In this document: positions 50,211-61,380 of the stretch, piece after piece | How the letters are laid out: every line of letters begins with the position of its first letter | Numbering within the stretch: the stretch's first letter is position 1 | DNA from: CAVYVZ01 sp963772065 | Lineage (GTDB): Bacteria; Acidobacteriota; Vicinamibacteria; Vicinamibacterales; UBA2999 | NCBI GenBank assembly: GCA_963772065.1 | Contig: CAVYVZ010000001.1 | Location: 124,001-188,000, forward strand | Length of the DNA: 64,000 nt | Reading direction: 5' to 3' | Made by a program: the position numbers and the translations under genes | Notes under the pieces: model-generated | Databases searched by the model: none | Told to the model about the DNA's origin: nothing | The model's input: the letters and a program-made list of their open reading frames with translations, nothing else

Positions 50211-50399
50211 GACGTCGCTCGTCCGCTCCGCTCGCTGACTCTCATGATTGCGGTGGACACAACTCGTCACGGCACACGAAGACACGAAAGCACTAAGTCT
50301 TTCTAGGTTGTTCCTTCGTGTCTTCGAGACTTCGTGTGCCGTAACGTTGATGTCCTGTGCGGTCGTCAGAGTCAGCGAGCGGAGCGGACTGTGACGTCA
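50211..50399. repeat. Nested inverted repeat between ftcD and the NtrX-like gene
   Basis: The outer arms at 50211-50242 and 50368-50399 include a 22-nt perfect complement (agagtcagcgagcggagcgg plus ac on the right). The inner arms at about 50266-50290 and 50311-50343 share 'acggcacacgaag' plus 'acacgaa' words. The centre is AT-rich. The two nested palindromes can fold into a cruciform or a strong RNA hairpin on either strand. The convergent genes around it make a bidirectional terminator function possible. Confidence 0.8.
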
Positions 50400-50428
50400 T
50401 GCGAAGTCACAGAATCGCGGCAAAGGCC

Positions 50429-51811
<1,383 letters not shown>

Positions 51812-51817
51812 CTACTG

Positions 51818-54101
51818 CTAGCAGGGCAGTTCTATGGCGAAGCGCGTGCCCCGCGGGGTGTTGTCCGAGACGTCGATGCTCCCGCCATGCTCCGCCACGA
51901 TCCGCCGAACGATCGCGAGGCCGAGCCCGCTCCCCCGCCGCTTCGTGGAATAGTACCGGCAGGAACAGCTTCTCGCGTTCGGCAGCCGGGATACCGGGAC
52001 CGTTGTCCGCCACGACGATCCGAACGAGGCTGTTGCCGGGGTCGTGGTGCGTTTCCACGTCGATCGTTCCCTTCTGGTCCATCGCCTCGATGGCGTTGTC
52101 CACGAGGTTGATCACCACGCGGCGCATCTGCTCGGGATCGACCGCGACGGACGGCACGGCGCCCAGGTGCCGTCGGATCTCGATGTCGCTGAAGATGCCG
52201 TTGTACAGCGCGAGCGCTTCGTTGAGGAGCTGGTGCAGGTTCGTCGGCACGGCGCGCGGCGCCGGCATGCGGGCAAACTGCGAGAACTCGTCCACCAGAC
52301 CCTTGAGCGACTCCACCTCGCCGACGATCGTCGTCGTGCACTCGTCCACCAGCTGCCTCGTCTGATCGGGGGCGGTCGAGAAATGCCGGCGCATCCGTTC
52401 GGCGCACAGCTGGATGGGCGTCAGGGGATTCTTGATTTCGTGCGCGAGCCGGCGCGCGACTTCCCGCCACGCCGCGACCTTCTGCGCCCGGATGAGCGGC
52501 GTCACGTCGTCGAAGACGAGCACCAGCCCCTCCGACACCCCGTCCTCCCGCGTCAAGGGCGTCGTCATCACGGCCAGGTGCATCTCGCGGCCGTCGCGTG
52601 TGATCGCGACTTCCTGCGGGCGGAGCTCGGTGCGGCTGCGTGAGGCCTCGTCGATCAGAATGGCCAGCGGCTTCAGCTCGGCGCGTCCGAAGACCGCCGA
52701 TACCGGGCGGCCCGAGACTGACCTGTCCACGCCGAGGAGCCGCGCCGCGGCGTTGTTGACGGTGCCGATCCGGCCCGCGCTGTCGACGGACACGACGCCC
52801 GTGGCAATGCGTTCCAGAATCGTTTCCACGTAACGCCGGCGGCCTTCGACGTCGTGGTGCCGGCGCTCCAGCTCCACGGCCGAGCGCTCGAGCCGCCGGC
52901 GGCTGGTCGCCAGATCGCCGGCCATGCTGTTGAACGCCTCGATGAGCGACCCGAACTCGTCGGTCGTCTCGGGGACGACACGATGATCGAGGTGGCCCGC
53001 GCCGATCTCGCGCGCGGCGGTCGCGAGCATCTGAACCGGGCGCGTGATGCGCTTGGCCAGGTACAGGCCCATCCACGTCGCGCCCACCAGAATCATCAGC
53101 GTCAGCGTGAGAAAGAACGAGAGGTAGACGCCGGCCAGCGGCTGCTTCAGCACGCGAAGCTGCTGATAGTCCTCGTACGCGTCGGTCATGCGGCGCGCGC
53201 GCGCGACGAACTGGCCGCTCAGGAGATCCGTGGTAATCACGAGGCCGCGGATACGCCCATTCGGGGTGCTGCGAATCGGCGCGACCGCCCGCACGAGCTC
53301 CTCGCCGCCTCCAAGGCGCTCGAGCGGCCGCACGTCCGCCGACCCGGCGAGCGTGCGCTCCGCGAGACGATCGGCCGACGCGCGAGAGTAGTCTCGCGGA
53401 AGAGGTGATGCCGACACCTCCGCGATCCGTTCCACTCGCGGGGTCCCCGCCCCAGGCACGACACGGTACACCTCGACGAGCCTCACCCGCGCGCCGGCCA
53501 CCGCCGGGGCGACGATCTGCTGCGCGAGCTCCGGCTGGTTGATCAGATCGAGCGGCGCGAGCGCGGCGGCCAGCTGCTGGGCCTGCGCCGCAACCACCCG
53601 CTGTCGCTCCTGGTAGTAGTCCCCCGCAATCGCCGTGGCCGACCCGAGCACTTCATCCATCGGCGCGTTGAACCAGCGATCGACGCTGTTGCGAATCAAC
53701 TCGCTGCCCACCAGGAGCACGAGTACGGCGGGTATCAGCGTCATGCCGAGCAGCACGGCCACCAGCTTGGCGCGGAAGCGGGCGAACGGCAGCGCCCGCC
53801 GCCGCTCGACGACCAGCTTGACGATGTTGCGCGCCAGCACGAAGACGAGCACGACGAGCATGGCGAGGTTCGTGGCGGAGAGCGCGTAGAGCACGAACTC
53901 GGTGAGGAAATCGGGGGCGAGCTCGCGCGAGCGGCGGGCCAGCGTGAGGAGTCCGGCCAGCGCGGCCAGCAGGATGACGATCCCCACCAGCAGGGCCCGC
54001 GTGTTGTCGGTAAACGATTTACGAGGTGGCTTCGGCGCAGCGCTCCGCTTGGGCGGCGCGGGCCGCGGCGCGGGCGCGGCGGGTCGAAGGGAAACGGCCA
54101 C
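51818..54101 (-). CDS. NtrY-like membrane histidine kinase (one apparent frameshift)
   Basis: About 760 residues from GTG 54101, one base inside the nrdR stop. A Pro/Ala-rich N-terminus is followed by three membrane helices ('LLVGIVILLAALAGLLTLAR', 'LYALSATNLAMLVVLVFVLA', 'AVLLGMTLIPAVLVLLVGSE'), an extracytoplasmic sensor region, another helix ('YLSFFLTLTLMILVGATWMG'), HAMP, PAS ('TILERIATGVVSVDSAGRIG'), HisKA ('REVARRLAHEIKNPLTPIQL') and HATPase ('INLVDNAIEAMDQK', 'VADNGPGIPAAEREKLF'). An extra base near 51956 hides the last ~40 residues ('YYSTKRRGSGLGLAIVRRIV', 'GTRFAIELPC'), which end at 51818. Architecture matches NtrY. Confidence 0.9.
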
Positions 54102-54559
54102 TACTCCTTCGCGTTCAATAGGTCTTTCAGCTCGGTCATGAATTCGCCGATGTCGCGGAAGTGACGATACACCGAGGCGAAGCGGACGTAGGCCACCTTG
54201 TCCAGTCGCTTCAGCTCTTCCATCACGACCTCGCCGACCTCGACGGTCGACATCTCTTTTTCGGGTCGCTCCTGAAGCATCGACTCCAGCCGGTCCGCCA
54301 CCCCTTCCACGGCGGCGACGCTGACGGGCCGTTTCTCGCAGGCCTTCAACAGGCCGGCAATGAGCTTCTGCCGCTCGAAGCGCTCGCGCGTCCCGTCCTT
54401 CTTGATGACCATATACGGGATCTCGTCGATCCGCTCGTAGCTCGTAAAGCGCCGGCCGCACTCGAGGCACTCGCGCCGGCGGCGGATCACCTCGCCCTCC
54501 TTGCTTTCTCGCGAGTCCACGACTTTGTCCCCGAGATGGCCGCAAAACGGACACTTCAT
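54101..54559 (-). CDS. nrdR: Transcriptional repressor NrdR
   Basis: Predicted 152 residues, a typical length. N-terminal zinc ribbon 'MKCPFCGHLGDKVVDSRESK' and 'RRECLECGRRFTSYERID'; ATP-cone 'MVIKKDGTRERFERQKLIAG', 'ACEKRPVSVAAVEGVADRLE' and 'VAYVRFASVYRHFRDIGEFM'. It represses ribonucleotide reductase genes in response to ATP/dATP by binding NrdR boxes. The start overlaps the upstream gene's stop by 4 nt. Confidence 0.96.
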   Translation of the reverse strand: MKCPFCGHLGDKVVDSRESKEGEVIRRRRECLECGRRFTSYERIDEIPYMVIKKDGTRERFERQKLIAGLLKACEKRPVSVAAVEGVADRLESMLQERPEKEMSTVEVGEVVMEELKRLDKVAYVRFASVYRHFRDIGEFMTELKDLLNAKE

Positions 54560-55587
54560 GGGACCGCTTCCTCCTGGCGGCGCGCGGCGCCGGCCATCTG
54601 CTGCAACCGAGTCAGGCTCAGACCGTCCTGAATCATGAAGACGGCGCCGAGCAACACGACCGGAATCAATGACGAGGCATGCGCGACGAGCGCCGCGCCG
54701 ACGCCAGTCTCGTTGGACGCGCCGAAGAACCCCGTCACTCCGAGCCGGTACATCGCGTGGTAGCCGCCGACGGCGCCAGGAGTCGGCACCGCGACCCCAA
54801 TCACCAGCAGCGCCTGGAGCAGAAACGCCCCCGCAAACGGCATGGCGATGCCGAAGGCCGTCGTGATCAGCCACACGTGCACGGCGATACCGAGCCAGAC
54901 GGGAAGCGACCAGATTGCGGCAAAGGTCAACGCCCGCGCCTCACGCGCGACGGCGAATCCCTCACTGAACGTACGGGCGAGACGCGAGAGGGCGTGCGCC
55001 ACGCGCGCCGGCAGAATCCGTTCGCTGCGCAGGACCAGGCGCGCGATGCGCTCCGGATGCGTCGCGAGCGTCCACATCAGGCCGAGCAGGACGAGGGCAG
55101 CGGCGGCGGCCGCCATCGCGGACGCCTCGATCGGGGCGAGAAGGCGCGACGGAAGCGTTTCGCGTCCACCGAGCGCCAGCACGTACAGCGCGAGCAGCGC
55201 GAGCACCGCCACCAGATCCAGCACGCGCTCCATGACGATCGTCGCGAGCGTCGAGACGACCGGAAACCCTTCACGGCGCGCGAGCAGGTACGGGCGAAGC
55301 ACGTCGCCCAGTCGCGCGGGCAGCAGCGCCATCGCGGCGAAGCCGATCACCGTCGCGCGGAACGCCGTCGCGAACCGCGTCGGCCCAATCGGCTCGAGCA
55401 GGTACTGCCACCGCACGCTGCGGGCGAGGTAGGTCAACGTGAGAGGAACAATCGAGAGCAGCACGAGCTCCAGCCGCGCGCGCCGGATCTGGCTCAGAAC
55501 GGCAGACATGTCCACGCCGCGCAGAAACCACGCGAACAGGGCAATCGCCAGAACCAAAACCAGAGCTGTTCGGAATCGTGTTCCCAT
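54556..55587 (-). CDS. Lysylphosphatidylglycerol synthase TM-domain (UPF0104-like) protein
   Basis: About 343 residues from ATG 55587 ('MGTRFRTALVLVLAIALFAW'). Roughly eight membrane helices with family motifs 'LTYLARSVRWQYLLEPIGPT', 'GFAAMALLPARLGDVLRPYL', 'VVSTLATIVMERVLDLVAVL' and 'VPTPGAVGGYHAMYRLGV'. The domain corresponds to the flippase half of MprF without the aminoacyl-transferase half; free-standing members are proposed lipid or lipid-linked-sugar transporters. Substrate unknown. Confidence 0.87.
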   Translation of the reverse strand: MGTRFRTALVLVLAIALFAWFLRGVDMSAVLSQIRRARLELVLLSIVPLTLTYLARSVRWQYLLEPIGPTRFATAFRATVIGFAAMALLPARLGDVLRPYLLARREGFPVVSTLATIVMERVLDLVAVLALLALYVLALGGRETLPSRLLAPIEASAMAAAAAALVLLGLMWTLATHPERIARLVLRSERILPARVAHALSRLARTFSEGFAVAREARALTFAAIWSLPVWLGIAVHVWLITTAFGIAMPFAGAFLLQALLVIGVAVPTPGAVGGYHAMYRLGVTGFFGASNETGVGAALVAHASSLIPVVLLGAVFMIQDGLSLTRLQQMAGAARRQEEAVP

Positions 55588-55660
55588 GGAAGACGCGGCC
55601 GGCGAGTCCACACAATATATCAGGGTCGAGTTGCGCGAGTGCCGTGAGTGTTGCGTACAG

Positions 55661-55689
55661 TTGCGGCCCAGGTGCGGTGCGACTAATAT
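55661..55689 (+). promoter_or_regulatory. Promoter of purC
   Basis: TTGCGG (55661-55666) and TAATAT (55684-55689) are exactly 17 nt apart. The TTG start of purC is 26 nt after the -10. Confidence 0.5.
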
Positions 55690-55715
55690 GGGCCGCTCCC
55701 GACGAAGGATTTCCG

Positions 55716-56618
55716 TTGGCGTTGTCCGCATCTCCCCTCCTCGAAACGCGTCTGAACGGTCTCGCCCCGCAACGCCGCGGCAAGGTCCGCGACATCTACG
55801 AGGTGGGCGCCGATCTTCTGATGATCGCGACCGACCGGATTTCCGCCTTCGACTATGTGCTCGGCTCCGGTATTCCCGACAAGGGACGGGTGCTCACGCA
55901 GCTGTCGGCGTTCTGGTTCGAGCAAACGCGCAGCATCGTGCCGAACCACGTCATTACGACGGAGGTGCGCGAGTACCCCCCGTCGCTGCAGTCGCATGCG
56001 GAGGTCCTGCGCGGACGCTCGATGCTCGTGACGCGCACGGATCCCGTGCCGGTCGAGTGCGTCGCGCGCGGCTATCTGTCAGGATCGGGTTGGAAGGAAT
56101 ATCTCTCGACCGGCGCCGTGTGCGGCGTCCCGCTGCCCGCGGGCCTGCGTGAGTCCGACCGCCTGCCGGAGCCGATCTTCACCCCCGCCACGAAGGCGCA
56201 GAGCGGTCACGACATCAACATCACCGAGGCCGAGGCCGGCCGGATTGCCGGCGACGATCTGATCGCCCGGCTGAAGCGCATCACGCTGGCGCTCTACGAG
56301 TTTGGTGTGGCGCACGCCGAGTCACACGGCATCATTCTCGCCGATACCAAATTCGAGTTCGGCCTCCTGCCCGACGGCCGCATCCTTCTGATCGACGAAG
56401 TGATGACGCCCGACTCGTCGCGTTACTGGCCGCGCGCGCAGTACCAGCCGGGCGGACCGCAACCAAGCTTCGACAAGCAGTTCGTTCGCGACTACCTCGA
56501 ACAGATCCGCTGGAACAAGCAGCCCCCTGTACCGTCGCTCCCGGACGAGGTCGTCTGGCGCACGCGAGAGAAGTACGTCGAGGCCTTCCGCCGCCTCACC
56601 GGAAGGGAACTCGAATGA
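55716..56618 (+). CDS. purC: Phosphoribosylaminoimidazole-succinocarboxamide synthase
   Basis: About 300 residues. The likely start is TTG 55716 (or TTG 55722) behind 'gaagga'; no ATG fits. SAICAR synthetase motifs: 'QRRGKVRDIYEVGADLLMIA', 'TDRISAFDYVLGSGIPDKGR', 'VECVARGYLSGSGWKEYLST', 'TKAQSGHDINITEAEA' and 'ADTKFEFGLLPDGRILLIDE', then 'SSRYWPRAQYQPG'. ATP-dependent joining of CAIR and aspartate in purine synthesis, single-domain eukaryotic/yeast-like length. Overlaps the next gene by 4 nt. Confidence 0.95.
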   Translation: MALSASPLLETRLNGLAPQRRGKVRDIYEVGADLLMIATDRISAFDYVLGSGIPDKGRVLTQLSAFWFEQTRSIVPNHVITTEVREYPPSLQSHAEVLRGRSMLVTRTDPVPVECVARGYLSGSGWKEYLSTGAVCGVPLPAGLRESDRLPEPIFTPATKAQSGHDINITEAEAGRIAGDDLIARLKRITLALYEFGVAHAESHGIILADTKFEFGLLPDGRILLIDEVMTPDSSRYWPRAQYQPGGPQPSFDKQFVRDYLEQIRWNKQPPVPSLPDEVVWRTREKYVEAFRRLTGRELE

Positions 56619-56833
56619 CCCCGATGCGGGAAACGCTCGACCATCTCGTGGACGAGATGGTCACGAAGGGCATCCGCTATGAGGACGCTCAGCGTGAGTT
56701 CGAAAAGCGATTCATTGCGCATGTGCTGGTGAAGGCCGACGGCAACCTGTGCCGGGCTGCGGACCTCCTCGGGATGCACCGCAATACGCTCAGCCGGAAG
56801 ATTGCGGAATACCGGCTGCGGCGCACCGCTTGA
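56615..56833 (+). CDS. Small Fis-type HTH protein
   Basis: Predicted 72 residues, ATG inside the purC stop. The C-terminal half is a Fis/HTH_8 helix-turn-helix ('DGNLCRAADLLGMHRNTLSR', 'KIAEYRL'); the N-terminal half 'LVDEMVTKGIRYEDAQREFE' with 'KRFIAHVL' is an amphipathic dimerisation-like segment. It resembles the C-terminal domain of NtrC-type activators standing free, as Fis does. A nucleoid or regulatory role is inferred. Recurrent in acidobacterial and deltaproteobacterial genomes in my recollection. Confidence 0.8.
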   Translation: MTPMRETLDHLVDEMVTKGIRYEDAQREFEKRFIAHVLVKADGNLCRAADLLGMHRNTLSRKIAEYRLRRTA

Positions 56834-56844
56834 GTCGTCCCGCC

Positions 56845-56874
56845 TTGACACGGTTTCGGACCCCTCAATACAAT
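56845..56874 (+). promoter_or_regulatory. Sigma-70 promoter of groESL
   Basis: TTGACA (56845-56850) and TACAAT (56869-56874) are separated by 18 nt, near consensus. The last base of the -10 is the first base of the CIRCE operator. Confidence 0.85.
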
Positions 56875-56900
56875 TAGCAGTTGCCTGCGGCGAGTGCTAA
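56874..56900 (+). promoter_or_regulatory. CIRCE operator (HrcA site) with degenerate left arm
   Basis: TTAGCAGTT (56874-56882), nine bases, then GAGTGCTAA (56892-56900). Consensus is TTAGCACTC-N9-GAGTGCTAA, so the right arm is perfect and the left arm departs in the last three bases. HrcA binding here would block the groESL promoter and be relieved by heat or unfolded protein. Confidence 0.85.
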
Positions 56901-56987
56901 CCCGCCGAGGGCGGCGTGACAGCTTTCCAGGGTTTTCGCAGGGGCCACCGCCCCGCACAACTACCACATTGGTTTGGAGTCGACGAG

Positions 56988-57278
56988 ATGAAAGTCAGAC
57001 CGCTACACGACCGGGTCATCGTTCAGCGCCTCGAGGAAGGCGAGCAGAAGATCGGCGGGATCATCATCCCGGACACCGCCAAGGAGAAGCCGCAGCAGGG
57101 CAAGGTGATCGCGGCTGGCCTCGGCAAGCGTGAGAAGGGTGAACGCGTTCCCCTCGACGTCAAGGACGGGGACACCATTCTCTTTGGCAAGTATTCCGGC
57201 CAGGAGATCAAGATCGACGGCAACGAGTACCTCATCATGCGCGAGGACGAAGTGCTCGCGGTGGTCGATTCGAAGTAG
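56988..57278 (+). CDS. groES: Co-chaperonin GroES
   Basis: Predicted 96 residues, 'MKVRPLHDRVIVQRLEEGEQ', mobile loop 'KIGGIIIPDTAKEKPQQGKV' and 'ILFGKYSGQEIKIDGNEYLI'. Caps the GroEL cavity. 12 nt ahead of groEL. Confidence 0.98.
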   Translation: MKVRPLHDRVIVQRLEEGEQKIGGIIIPDTAKEKPQQGKVIAAGLGKREKGERVPLDVKDGDTILFGKYSGQEIKIDGNEYLIMREDEVLAVVDSK

Positions 57279-57290
57279 GGAGCATTCGAC

Positions 57291-58946
<1,656 letters not shown>

Positions 58947-58956
58947 GGTTTAGGTA

Positions 58957-58991
58957 CGCCCGGCGAGCCTCGCGGTTCGCCGGGCGTTTTT
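58957..58991 (+). terminator. Rho-independent terminator of groESL
   Basis: CGCCCGGCGA (58957-58966) pairs perfectly with TCGCCGGGCG (58977-58986), with a 10-nt loop, followed by TTTTT (58987-58991). Confidence 0.93.
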
Positions 58992-59101
58992 CATTTCTGA
59001 AAGTCGCGAACGAAATTGCGCTCGCCTTGGCGGACGCAGCACGCGGTATGTGAAGCTCCGCGCGACGATGGTCAGGCACTTCGCTTGCCCTTGCTACCCG
59101 C

Positions 59102-59314
59102 GTGTCCAGGGCAGCATCTCCCATCGTCAAGGCAGGTCTCATCCTCGCGGTCCTTCTGATCGCCGGCGCGAAGGTCCGAACGAACGATCTTCCCTCGTGC
59201 AGCCAGGAAGTCACACGATGCCTCGCGTCGTGCCGGGCCGTATGCGCACGCCGCCTCACGGACACGGAGCGCACCGCGAAGTGTCCGTCGCGATCGACTG
59301 TCAGCGTAATGTGA
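59102..59314 (+). CDS. Possible small secreted Cys-rich protein
   Basis: A 70-codon frame from GTG 59102. It has a hydrophobic N-terminal segment ('KAGLILAVLLIAGAKV') resembling a signal peptide, then five Cys in the 40 residues after it ('LPSCSQEVTRCLASCRAVCA'). The end overlaps the tonB 3' end by 14 nt convergently. No family recognised. Spacing of Cys is suggestive, but the frame may be chance. Confidence 0.3.
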   Translation: MSRAASPIVKAGLILAVLLIAGAKVRTNDLPSCSQEVTRCLASCRAVCARRLTDTERTAKCPSRSTVSVM

Positions 59315-60242
59315 AGGTGAGCTCGATCGTGATGAGCACCGGCACCGGTTCGCCGAACCGGGTCCCGGGCTGGAAGCGCCACTGCTTGGCGGCCTTCACC
59401 GCTTCCTGATCCAGACCGAACGTCGAATCGAGGGAGCGAATCACGCGAACGTCGCCGACGGTGCCGTCTTGCAGGACGACGCATTCGAGCCAGACGGCCC
59501 CTTGAATCTTCGCGCGCATCGCATCTGCGGTGTAGGCGGGCTTGACTTCTTTCAGCAGCTGCGGGTTCAGCACGCCGCTGCCCGGTCGATACGATCCTCC
59601 GCCGAAGCCGCCGCCCGTGCCCGGCCCGAGGCCAGACCCCTGCCCCGGTCCTACTCCAGTGCCCGTTCCAGTACCGCCGCCGCCGCCCGTGCCGGGCCCC
59701 TGAGAGACGGTTGTCGATGGCTGCGCCGATTCGATTACCCCAGGTGACGTGGTCGGTGCAGCGGCCATCGTCTGCGCGGGAATCGTCAGATCCTGTTTCG
59801 GCTCGGGTTCTGGCTCGGGCTTCTTCAGCTCGAGGTTTGGCGGCTTCACCGCCGGCACGGTGATCTTCTCTTTGCCTGGCAGCTCGACCTTCTTCGGCGG
59901 CTCCTTCATCTGGTTGCCGCCGCCGCCACCGCCGCCGCCGGGACCGGGCTCCGCCAGCCAGACGATCTCCGGAAGGCGGTCAGGCAGGATCGCCTGGCGA
60001 ACCGGTTCGGGCAGCAGGCTGCTGATGATGATGAACAGCACCACGAGACCCACGTGGCTCAGTATCGAAGCGCCGATTGCTCCACCGATGCGCTTGTCCT
60101 GCTGTTCGAAGGAAAAATGAACCTCGGCCGGCCCGAGCCCTTCGGGGCGGACGGTCAGATGCCCGAGTCGAGGATTGTCACGCGGAGCCGCGGGGGTAGG
60201 GCTGGGCATTACGACCGTTGTATCGGATGAACTCATTGTCAC
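59301..60242 (-). CDS. tonB: TonB-family energy transducer
   Basis: Predicted 313 residues. A cytoplasmic N-terminus of ~50 residues precedes one membrane helix ('GASILSHVGLVVLFIIISSL', about 58-77), a long periplasmic Pro/Lys/Glu-rich and Gly/Thr-rich spacer ('KKPEPEPEPKQDLTIPAQ', GTGTGTG runs) and a C-terminal TonB domain ('LKEVKPAYTADAMRAKIQGA', 'VWLECVVLQDGTVGDVRVIR', 'LDQEAVKAAKQWRFQPGTRF'). Couples proton-motive force to TonB-dependent outer-membrane transporters; the C-domain contacts the TonB box. No exbB/exbD in the window. A perfect-arm palindrome lies upstream (60287-60303). Confidence 0.9.
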   Translation of the reverse strand: MTMSSSDTTVVMPSPTPAAPRDNPRLGHLTVRPEGLGPAEVHFSFEQQDKRIGGAIGASILSHVGLVVLFIIISSLLPEPVRQAILPDRLPEIVWLAEPGPGGGGGGGGNQMKEPPKKVELPGKEKITVPAVKPPNLELKKPEPEPEPKQDLTIPAQTMAAAPTTSPGVIESAQPSTTVSQGPGTGGGGGTGTGTGVGPGQGSGLGPGTGGGFGGGSYRPGSGVLNPQLLKEVKPAYTADAMRAKIQGAVWLECVVLQDGTVGDVRVIRSLDSTFGLDQEAVKAAKQWRFQPGTRFGEPVPVLITIELTFTLR

Positions 60243-60286
60243 CGAGCGCGCTCAAGTGAGGCAACTGCAAAACAGGTACCTCAGCA

Positions 60287-60303
60287 GACCAGGTAACCTG
60301 GTC
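60287..60303. promoter_or_regulatory. Palindromic candidate operator upstream of tonB
   Basis: GACCAGGT-A-ACCTGGTC is a 17-bp palindrome with 8-bp perfect arms, 45 nt upstream of the tonB start codon. A related half-site 'caggtacct' lies at 60274-60282. The protein binding here is unknown. Confidence 0.4.
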
Positions 60304-60379
60304 GCGCCTTTCAGTGATTTTGATGCGCCAGTCGTGATTTCGGCTTCAAACCGATGTTCGCTTTAACGTCTTCCTGTCC

Positions 60380-60838
60380 TCAGAGTCGGCCAGCCCACGC
60401 GCCGATGGCGGCGTTGCCGCCGCCGTAGGAATGCAGGATCGCCAGCGCATCCGATGCGCGCGCTTCGCTGCTCACGGCCACCAGCACGCCGCCGCGGCTC
60501 GCCAGGGTCTCGAAGATGCGTCCGTCATGCATCTGGAACCCCACCCGCCGCGCCGTGGCGGCCAGGCCCTGCCGCGTGAGCTGCTGGTCGGCGCCCTGTA
60601 ACGCGTCGAGGAGCGGCCCTCGCGCCCGCACGGTGCCGAGCCCGCGAATCTCGATCGTCGTGACCGGGCCGGCGAACGTGCGCTCCGCCAGAGCTGCCAC
60701 ATCGGGCGAGTCCTTCGCCAGGAAACTCAAGGCCTCGGACGGAAAGTTCTTCGCCTGCAGCGCTCGGATCCCCTTCTCCGCCCATGCGACATCCTGGAAG
60801 ACGCCAATCGTAAAAAGACCAGTTGGGGTATCAATCAT
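60380..60838 (-). CDS. Stress-protein-like paralogue 1 (general stress protein 17M-like)
   Basis: Predicted 152 residues. The N-terminus 'LFTIGVFQDVAWAEKGIRAL' and the following 'AKNFPSEALSFLAKDSPD' have the beta-alpha-beta pattern of the GSP17M/DUF1269-like domain. The C-terminal part 'RGGVLVAVSSEARASDALAI' ends with the signature 'AIGAWAGRL'. The neighbouring 60831-61346 protein has the same layout and ends 'AIGAWSDL', so the two are tandem duplicates. Function unknown. Confidence 0.65.
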   Translation of the reverse strand: MIDTPTGLFTIGVFQDVAWAEKGIRALQAKNFPSEALSFLAKDSPDVAALAERTFAGPVTTIEIRGLGTVRARGPLLDALQGADQQLTRQGLAATARRVGFQMHDGRIFETLASRGGVLVAVSSEARASDALAILHSYGGGNAAIGAWAGRL

Positions 60839-61346
60839 CGAGATCGCTCCATGCTCCGATCGCGACATCCCGGGCGCCTTGCTGCTCGAGCGTCTCGGCC
60901 ACTCGCGCCACGCGATCGGGATACGTGTGCGCACCGAGGAGAATCGCGCCCGCGCTGATGCTCGCTTCCCACCTCTCCGCCTCGGCGGGCGGCATGCCTG
61001 CGCGCGCCAACATACGTCCGATGTCACCGGCAAGGTGACCCGCTGCCTCGCCGAGTCCGGCGGCGAGCGGACCGTCGGCGACGATGGGGCCGATGCCGGG
61101 CAGCACGACGGCGATTGCCGCGAGGAAGTGGGCGCTCAGCTCGCCAAGCCGCCCCGCGGGGCGCGAGTCCTCGAGCTCCGCGCCGGGCGATGCGCCTCCG
61201 GCATTGGCAATCGCCCCTTCTTCATCGTGGGAGCGCGCGACGATCGAGACCCGCTCGCGCGGGAGCCCCAGGTCGCGAAGCATCCGCGCCGCCTGCGCCG
61301 CTGCTGCCGCGTCGTCGAACAATCCCAGCACCACTGGATGCGCCAC
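60831..61346 (-). CDS. Stress-protein-like paralogue 2 (general stress protein 17M-like)
   Basis: Predicted 171 residues. 'PVVLGLFDDAAAAAQAARML' and 'LGLPRERVSIVARSHDEEGA' form the N-terminal domain; a central Gly/Ala-rich segment ('FLAAIAVVLPGIGPIVADGP', 'LAAGLGEAAGHLAGDIGRML') resembles the amphipathic or membrane-associated part of 17M-like proteins; the C-terminus ends 'DVAIGAWSDLDD'. It overlaps the next gene by 8 nt. Paralogue of the protein at 60380-60838. Confidence 0.65.
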   Translation of the reverse strand: MAHPVVLGLFDDAAAAAQAARMLRDLGLPRERVSIVARSHDEEGAIANAGGASPGAELEDSRPAGRLGELSAHFLAAIAVVLPGIGPIVADGPLAAGLGEAAGHLAGDIGRMLARAGMPPAEAERWEASISAGAILLGAHTYPDRVARVAETLEQQGARDVAIGAWSDLDD

Positions 61347-61380
61347 GCGATAACTCTATACCACTCACTCGAACCACGTT

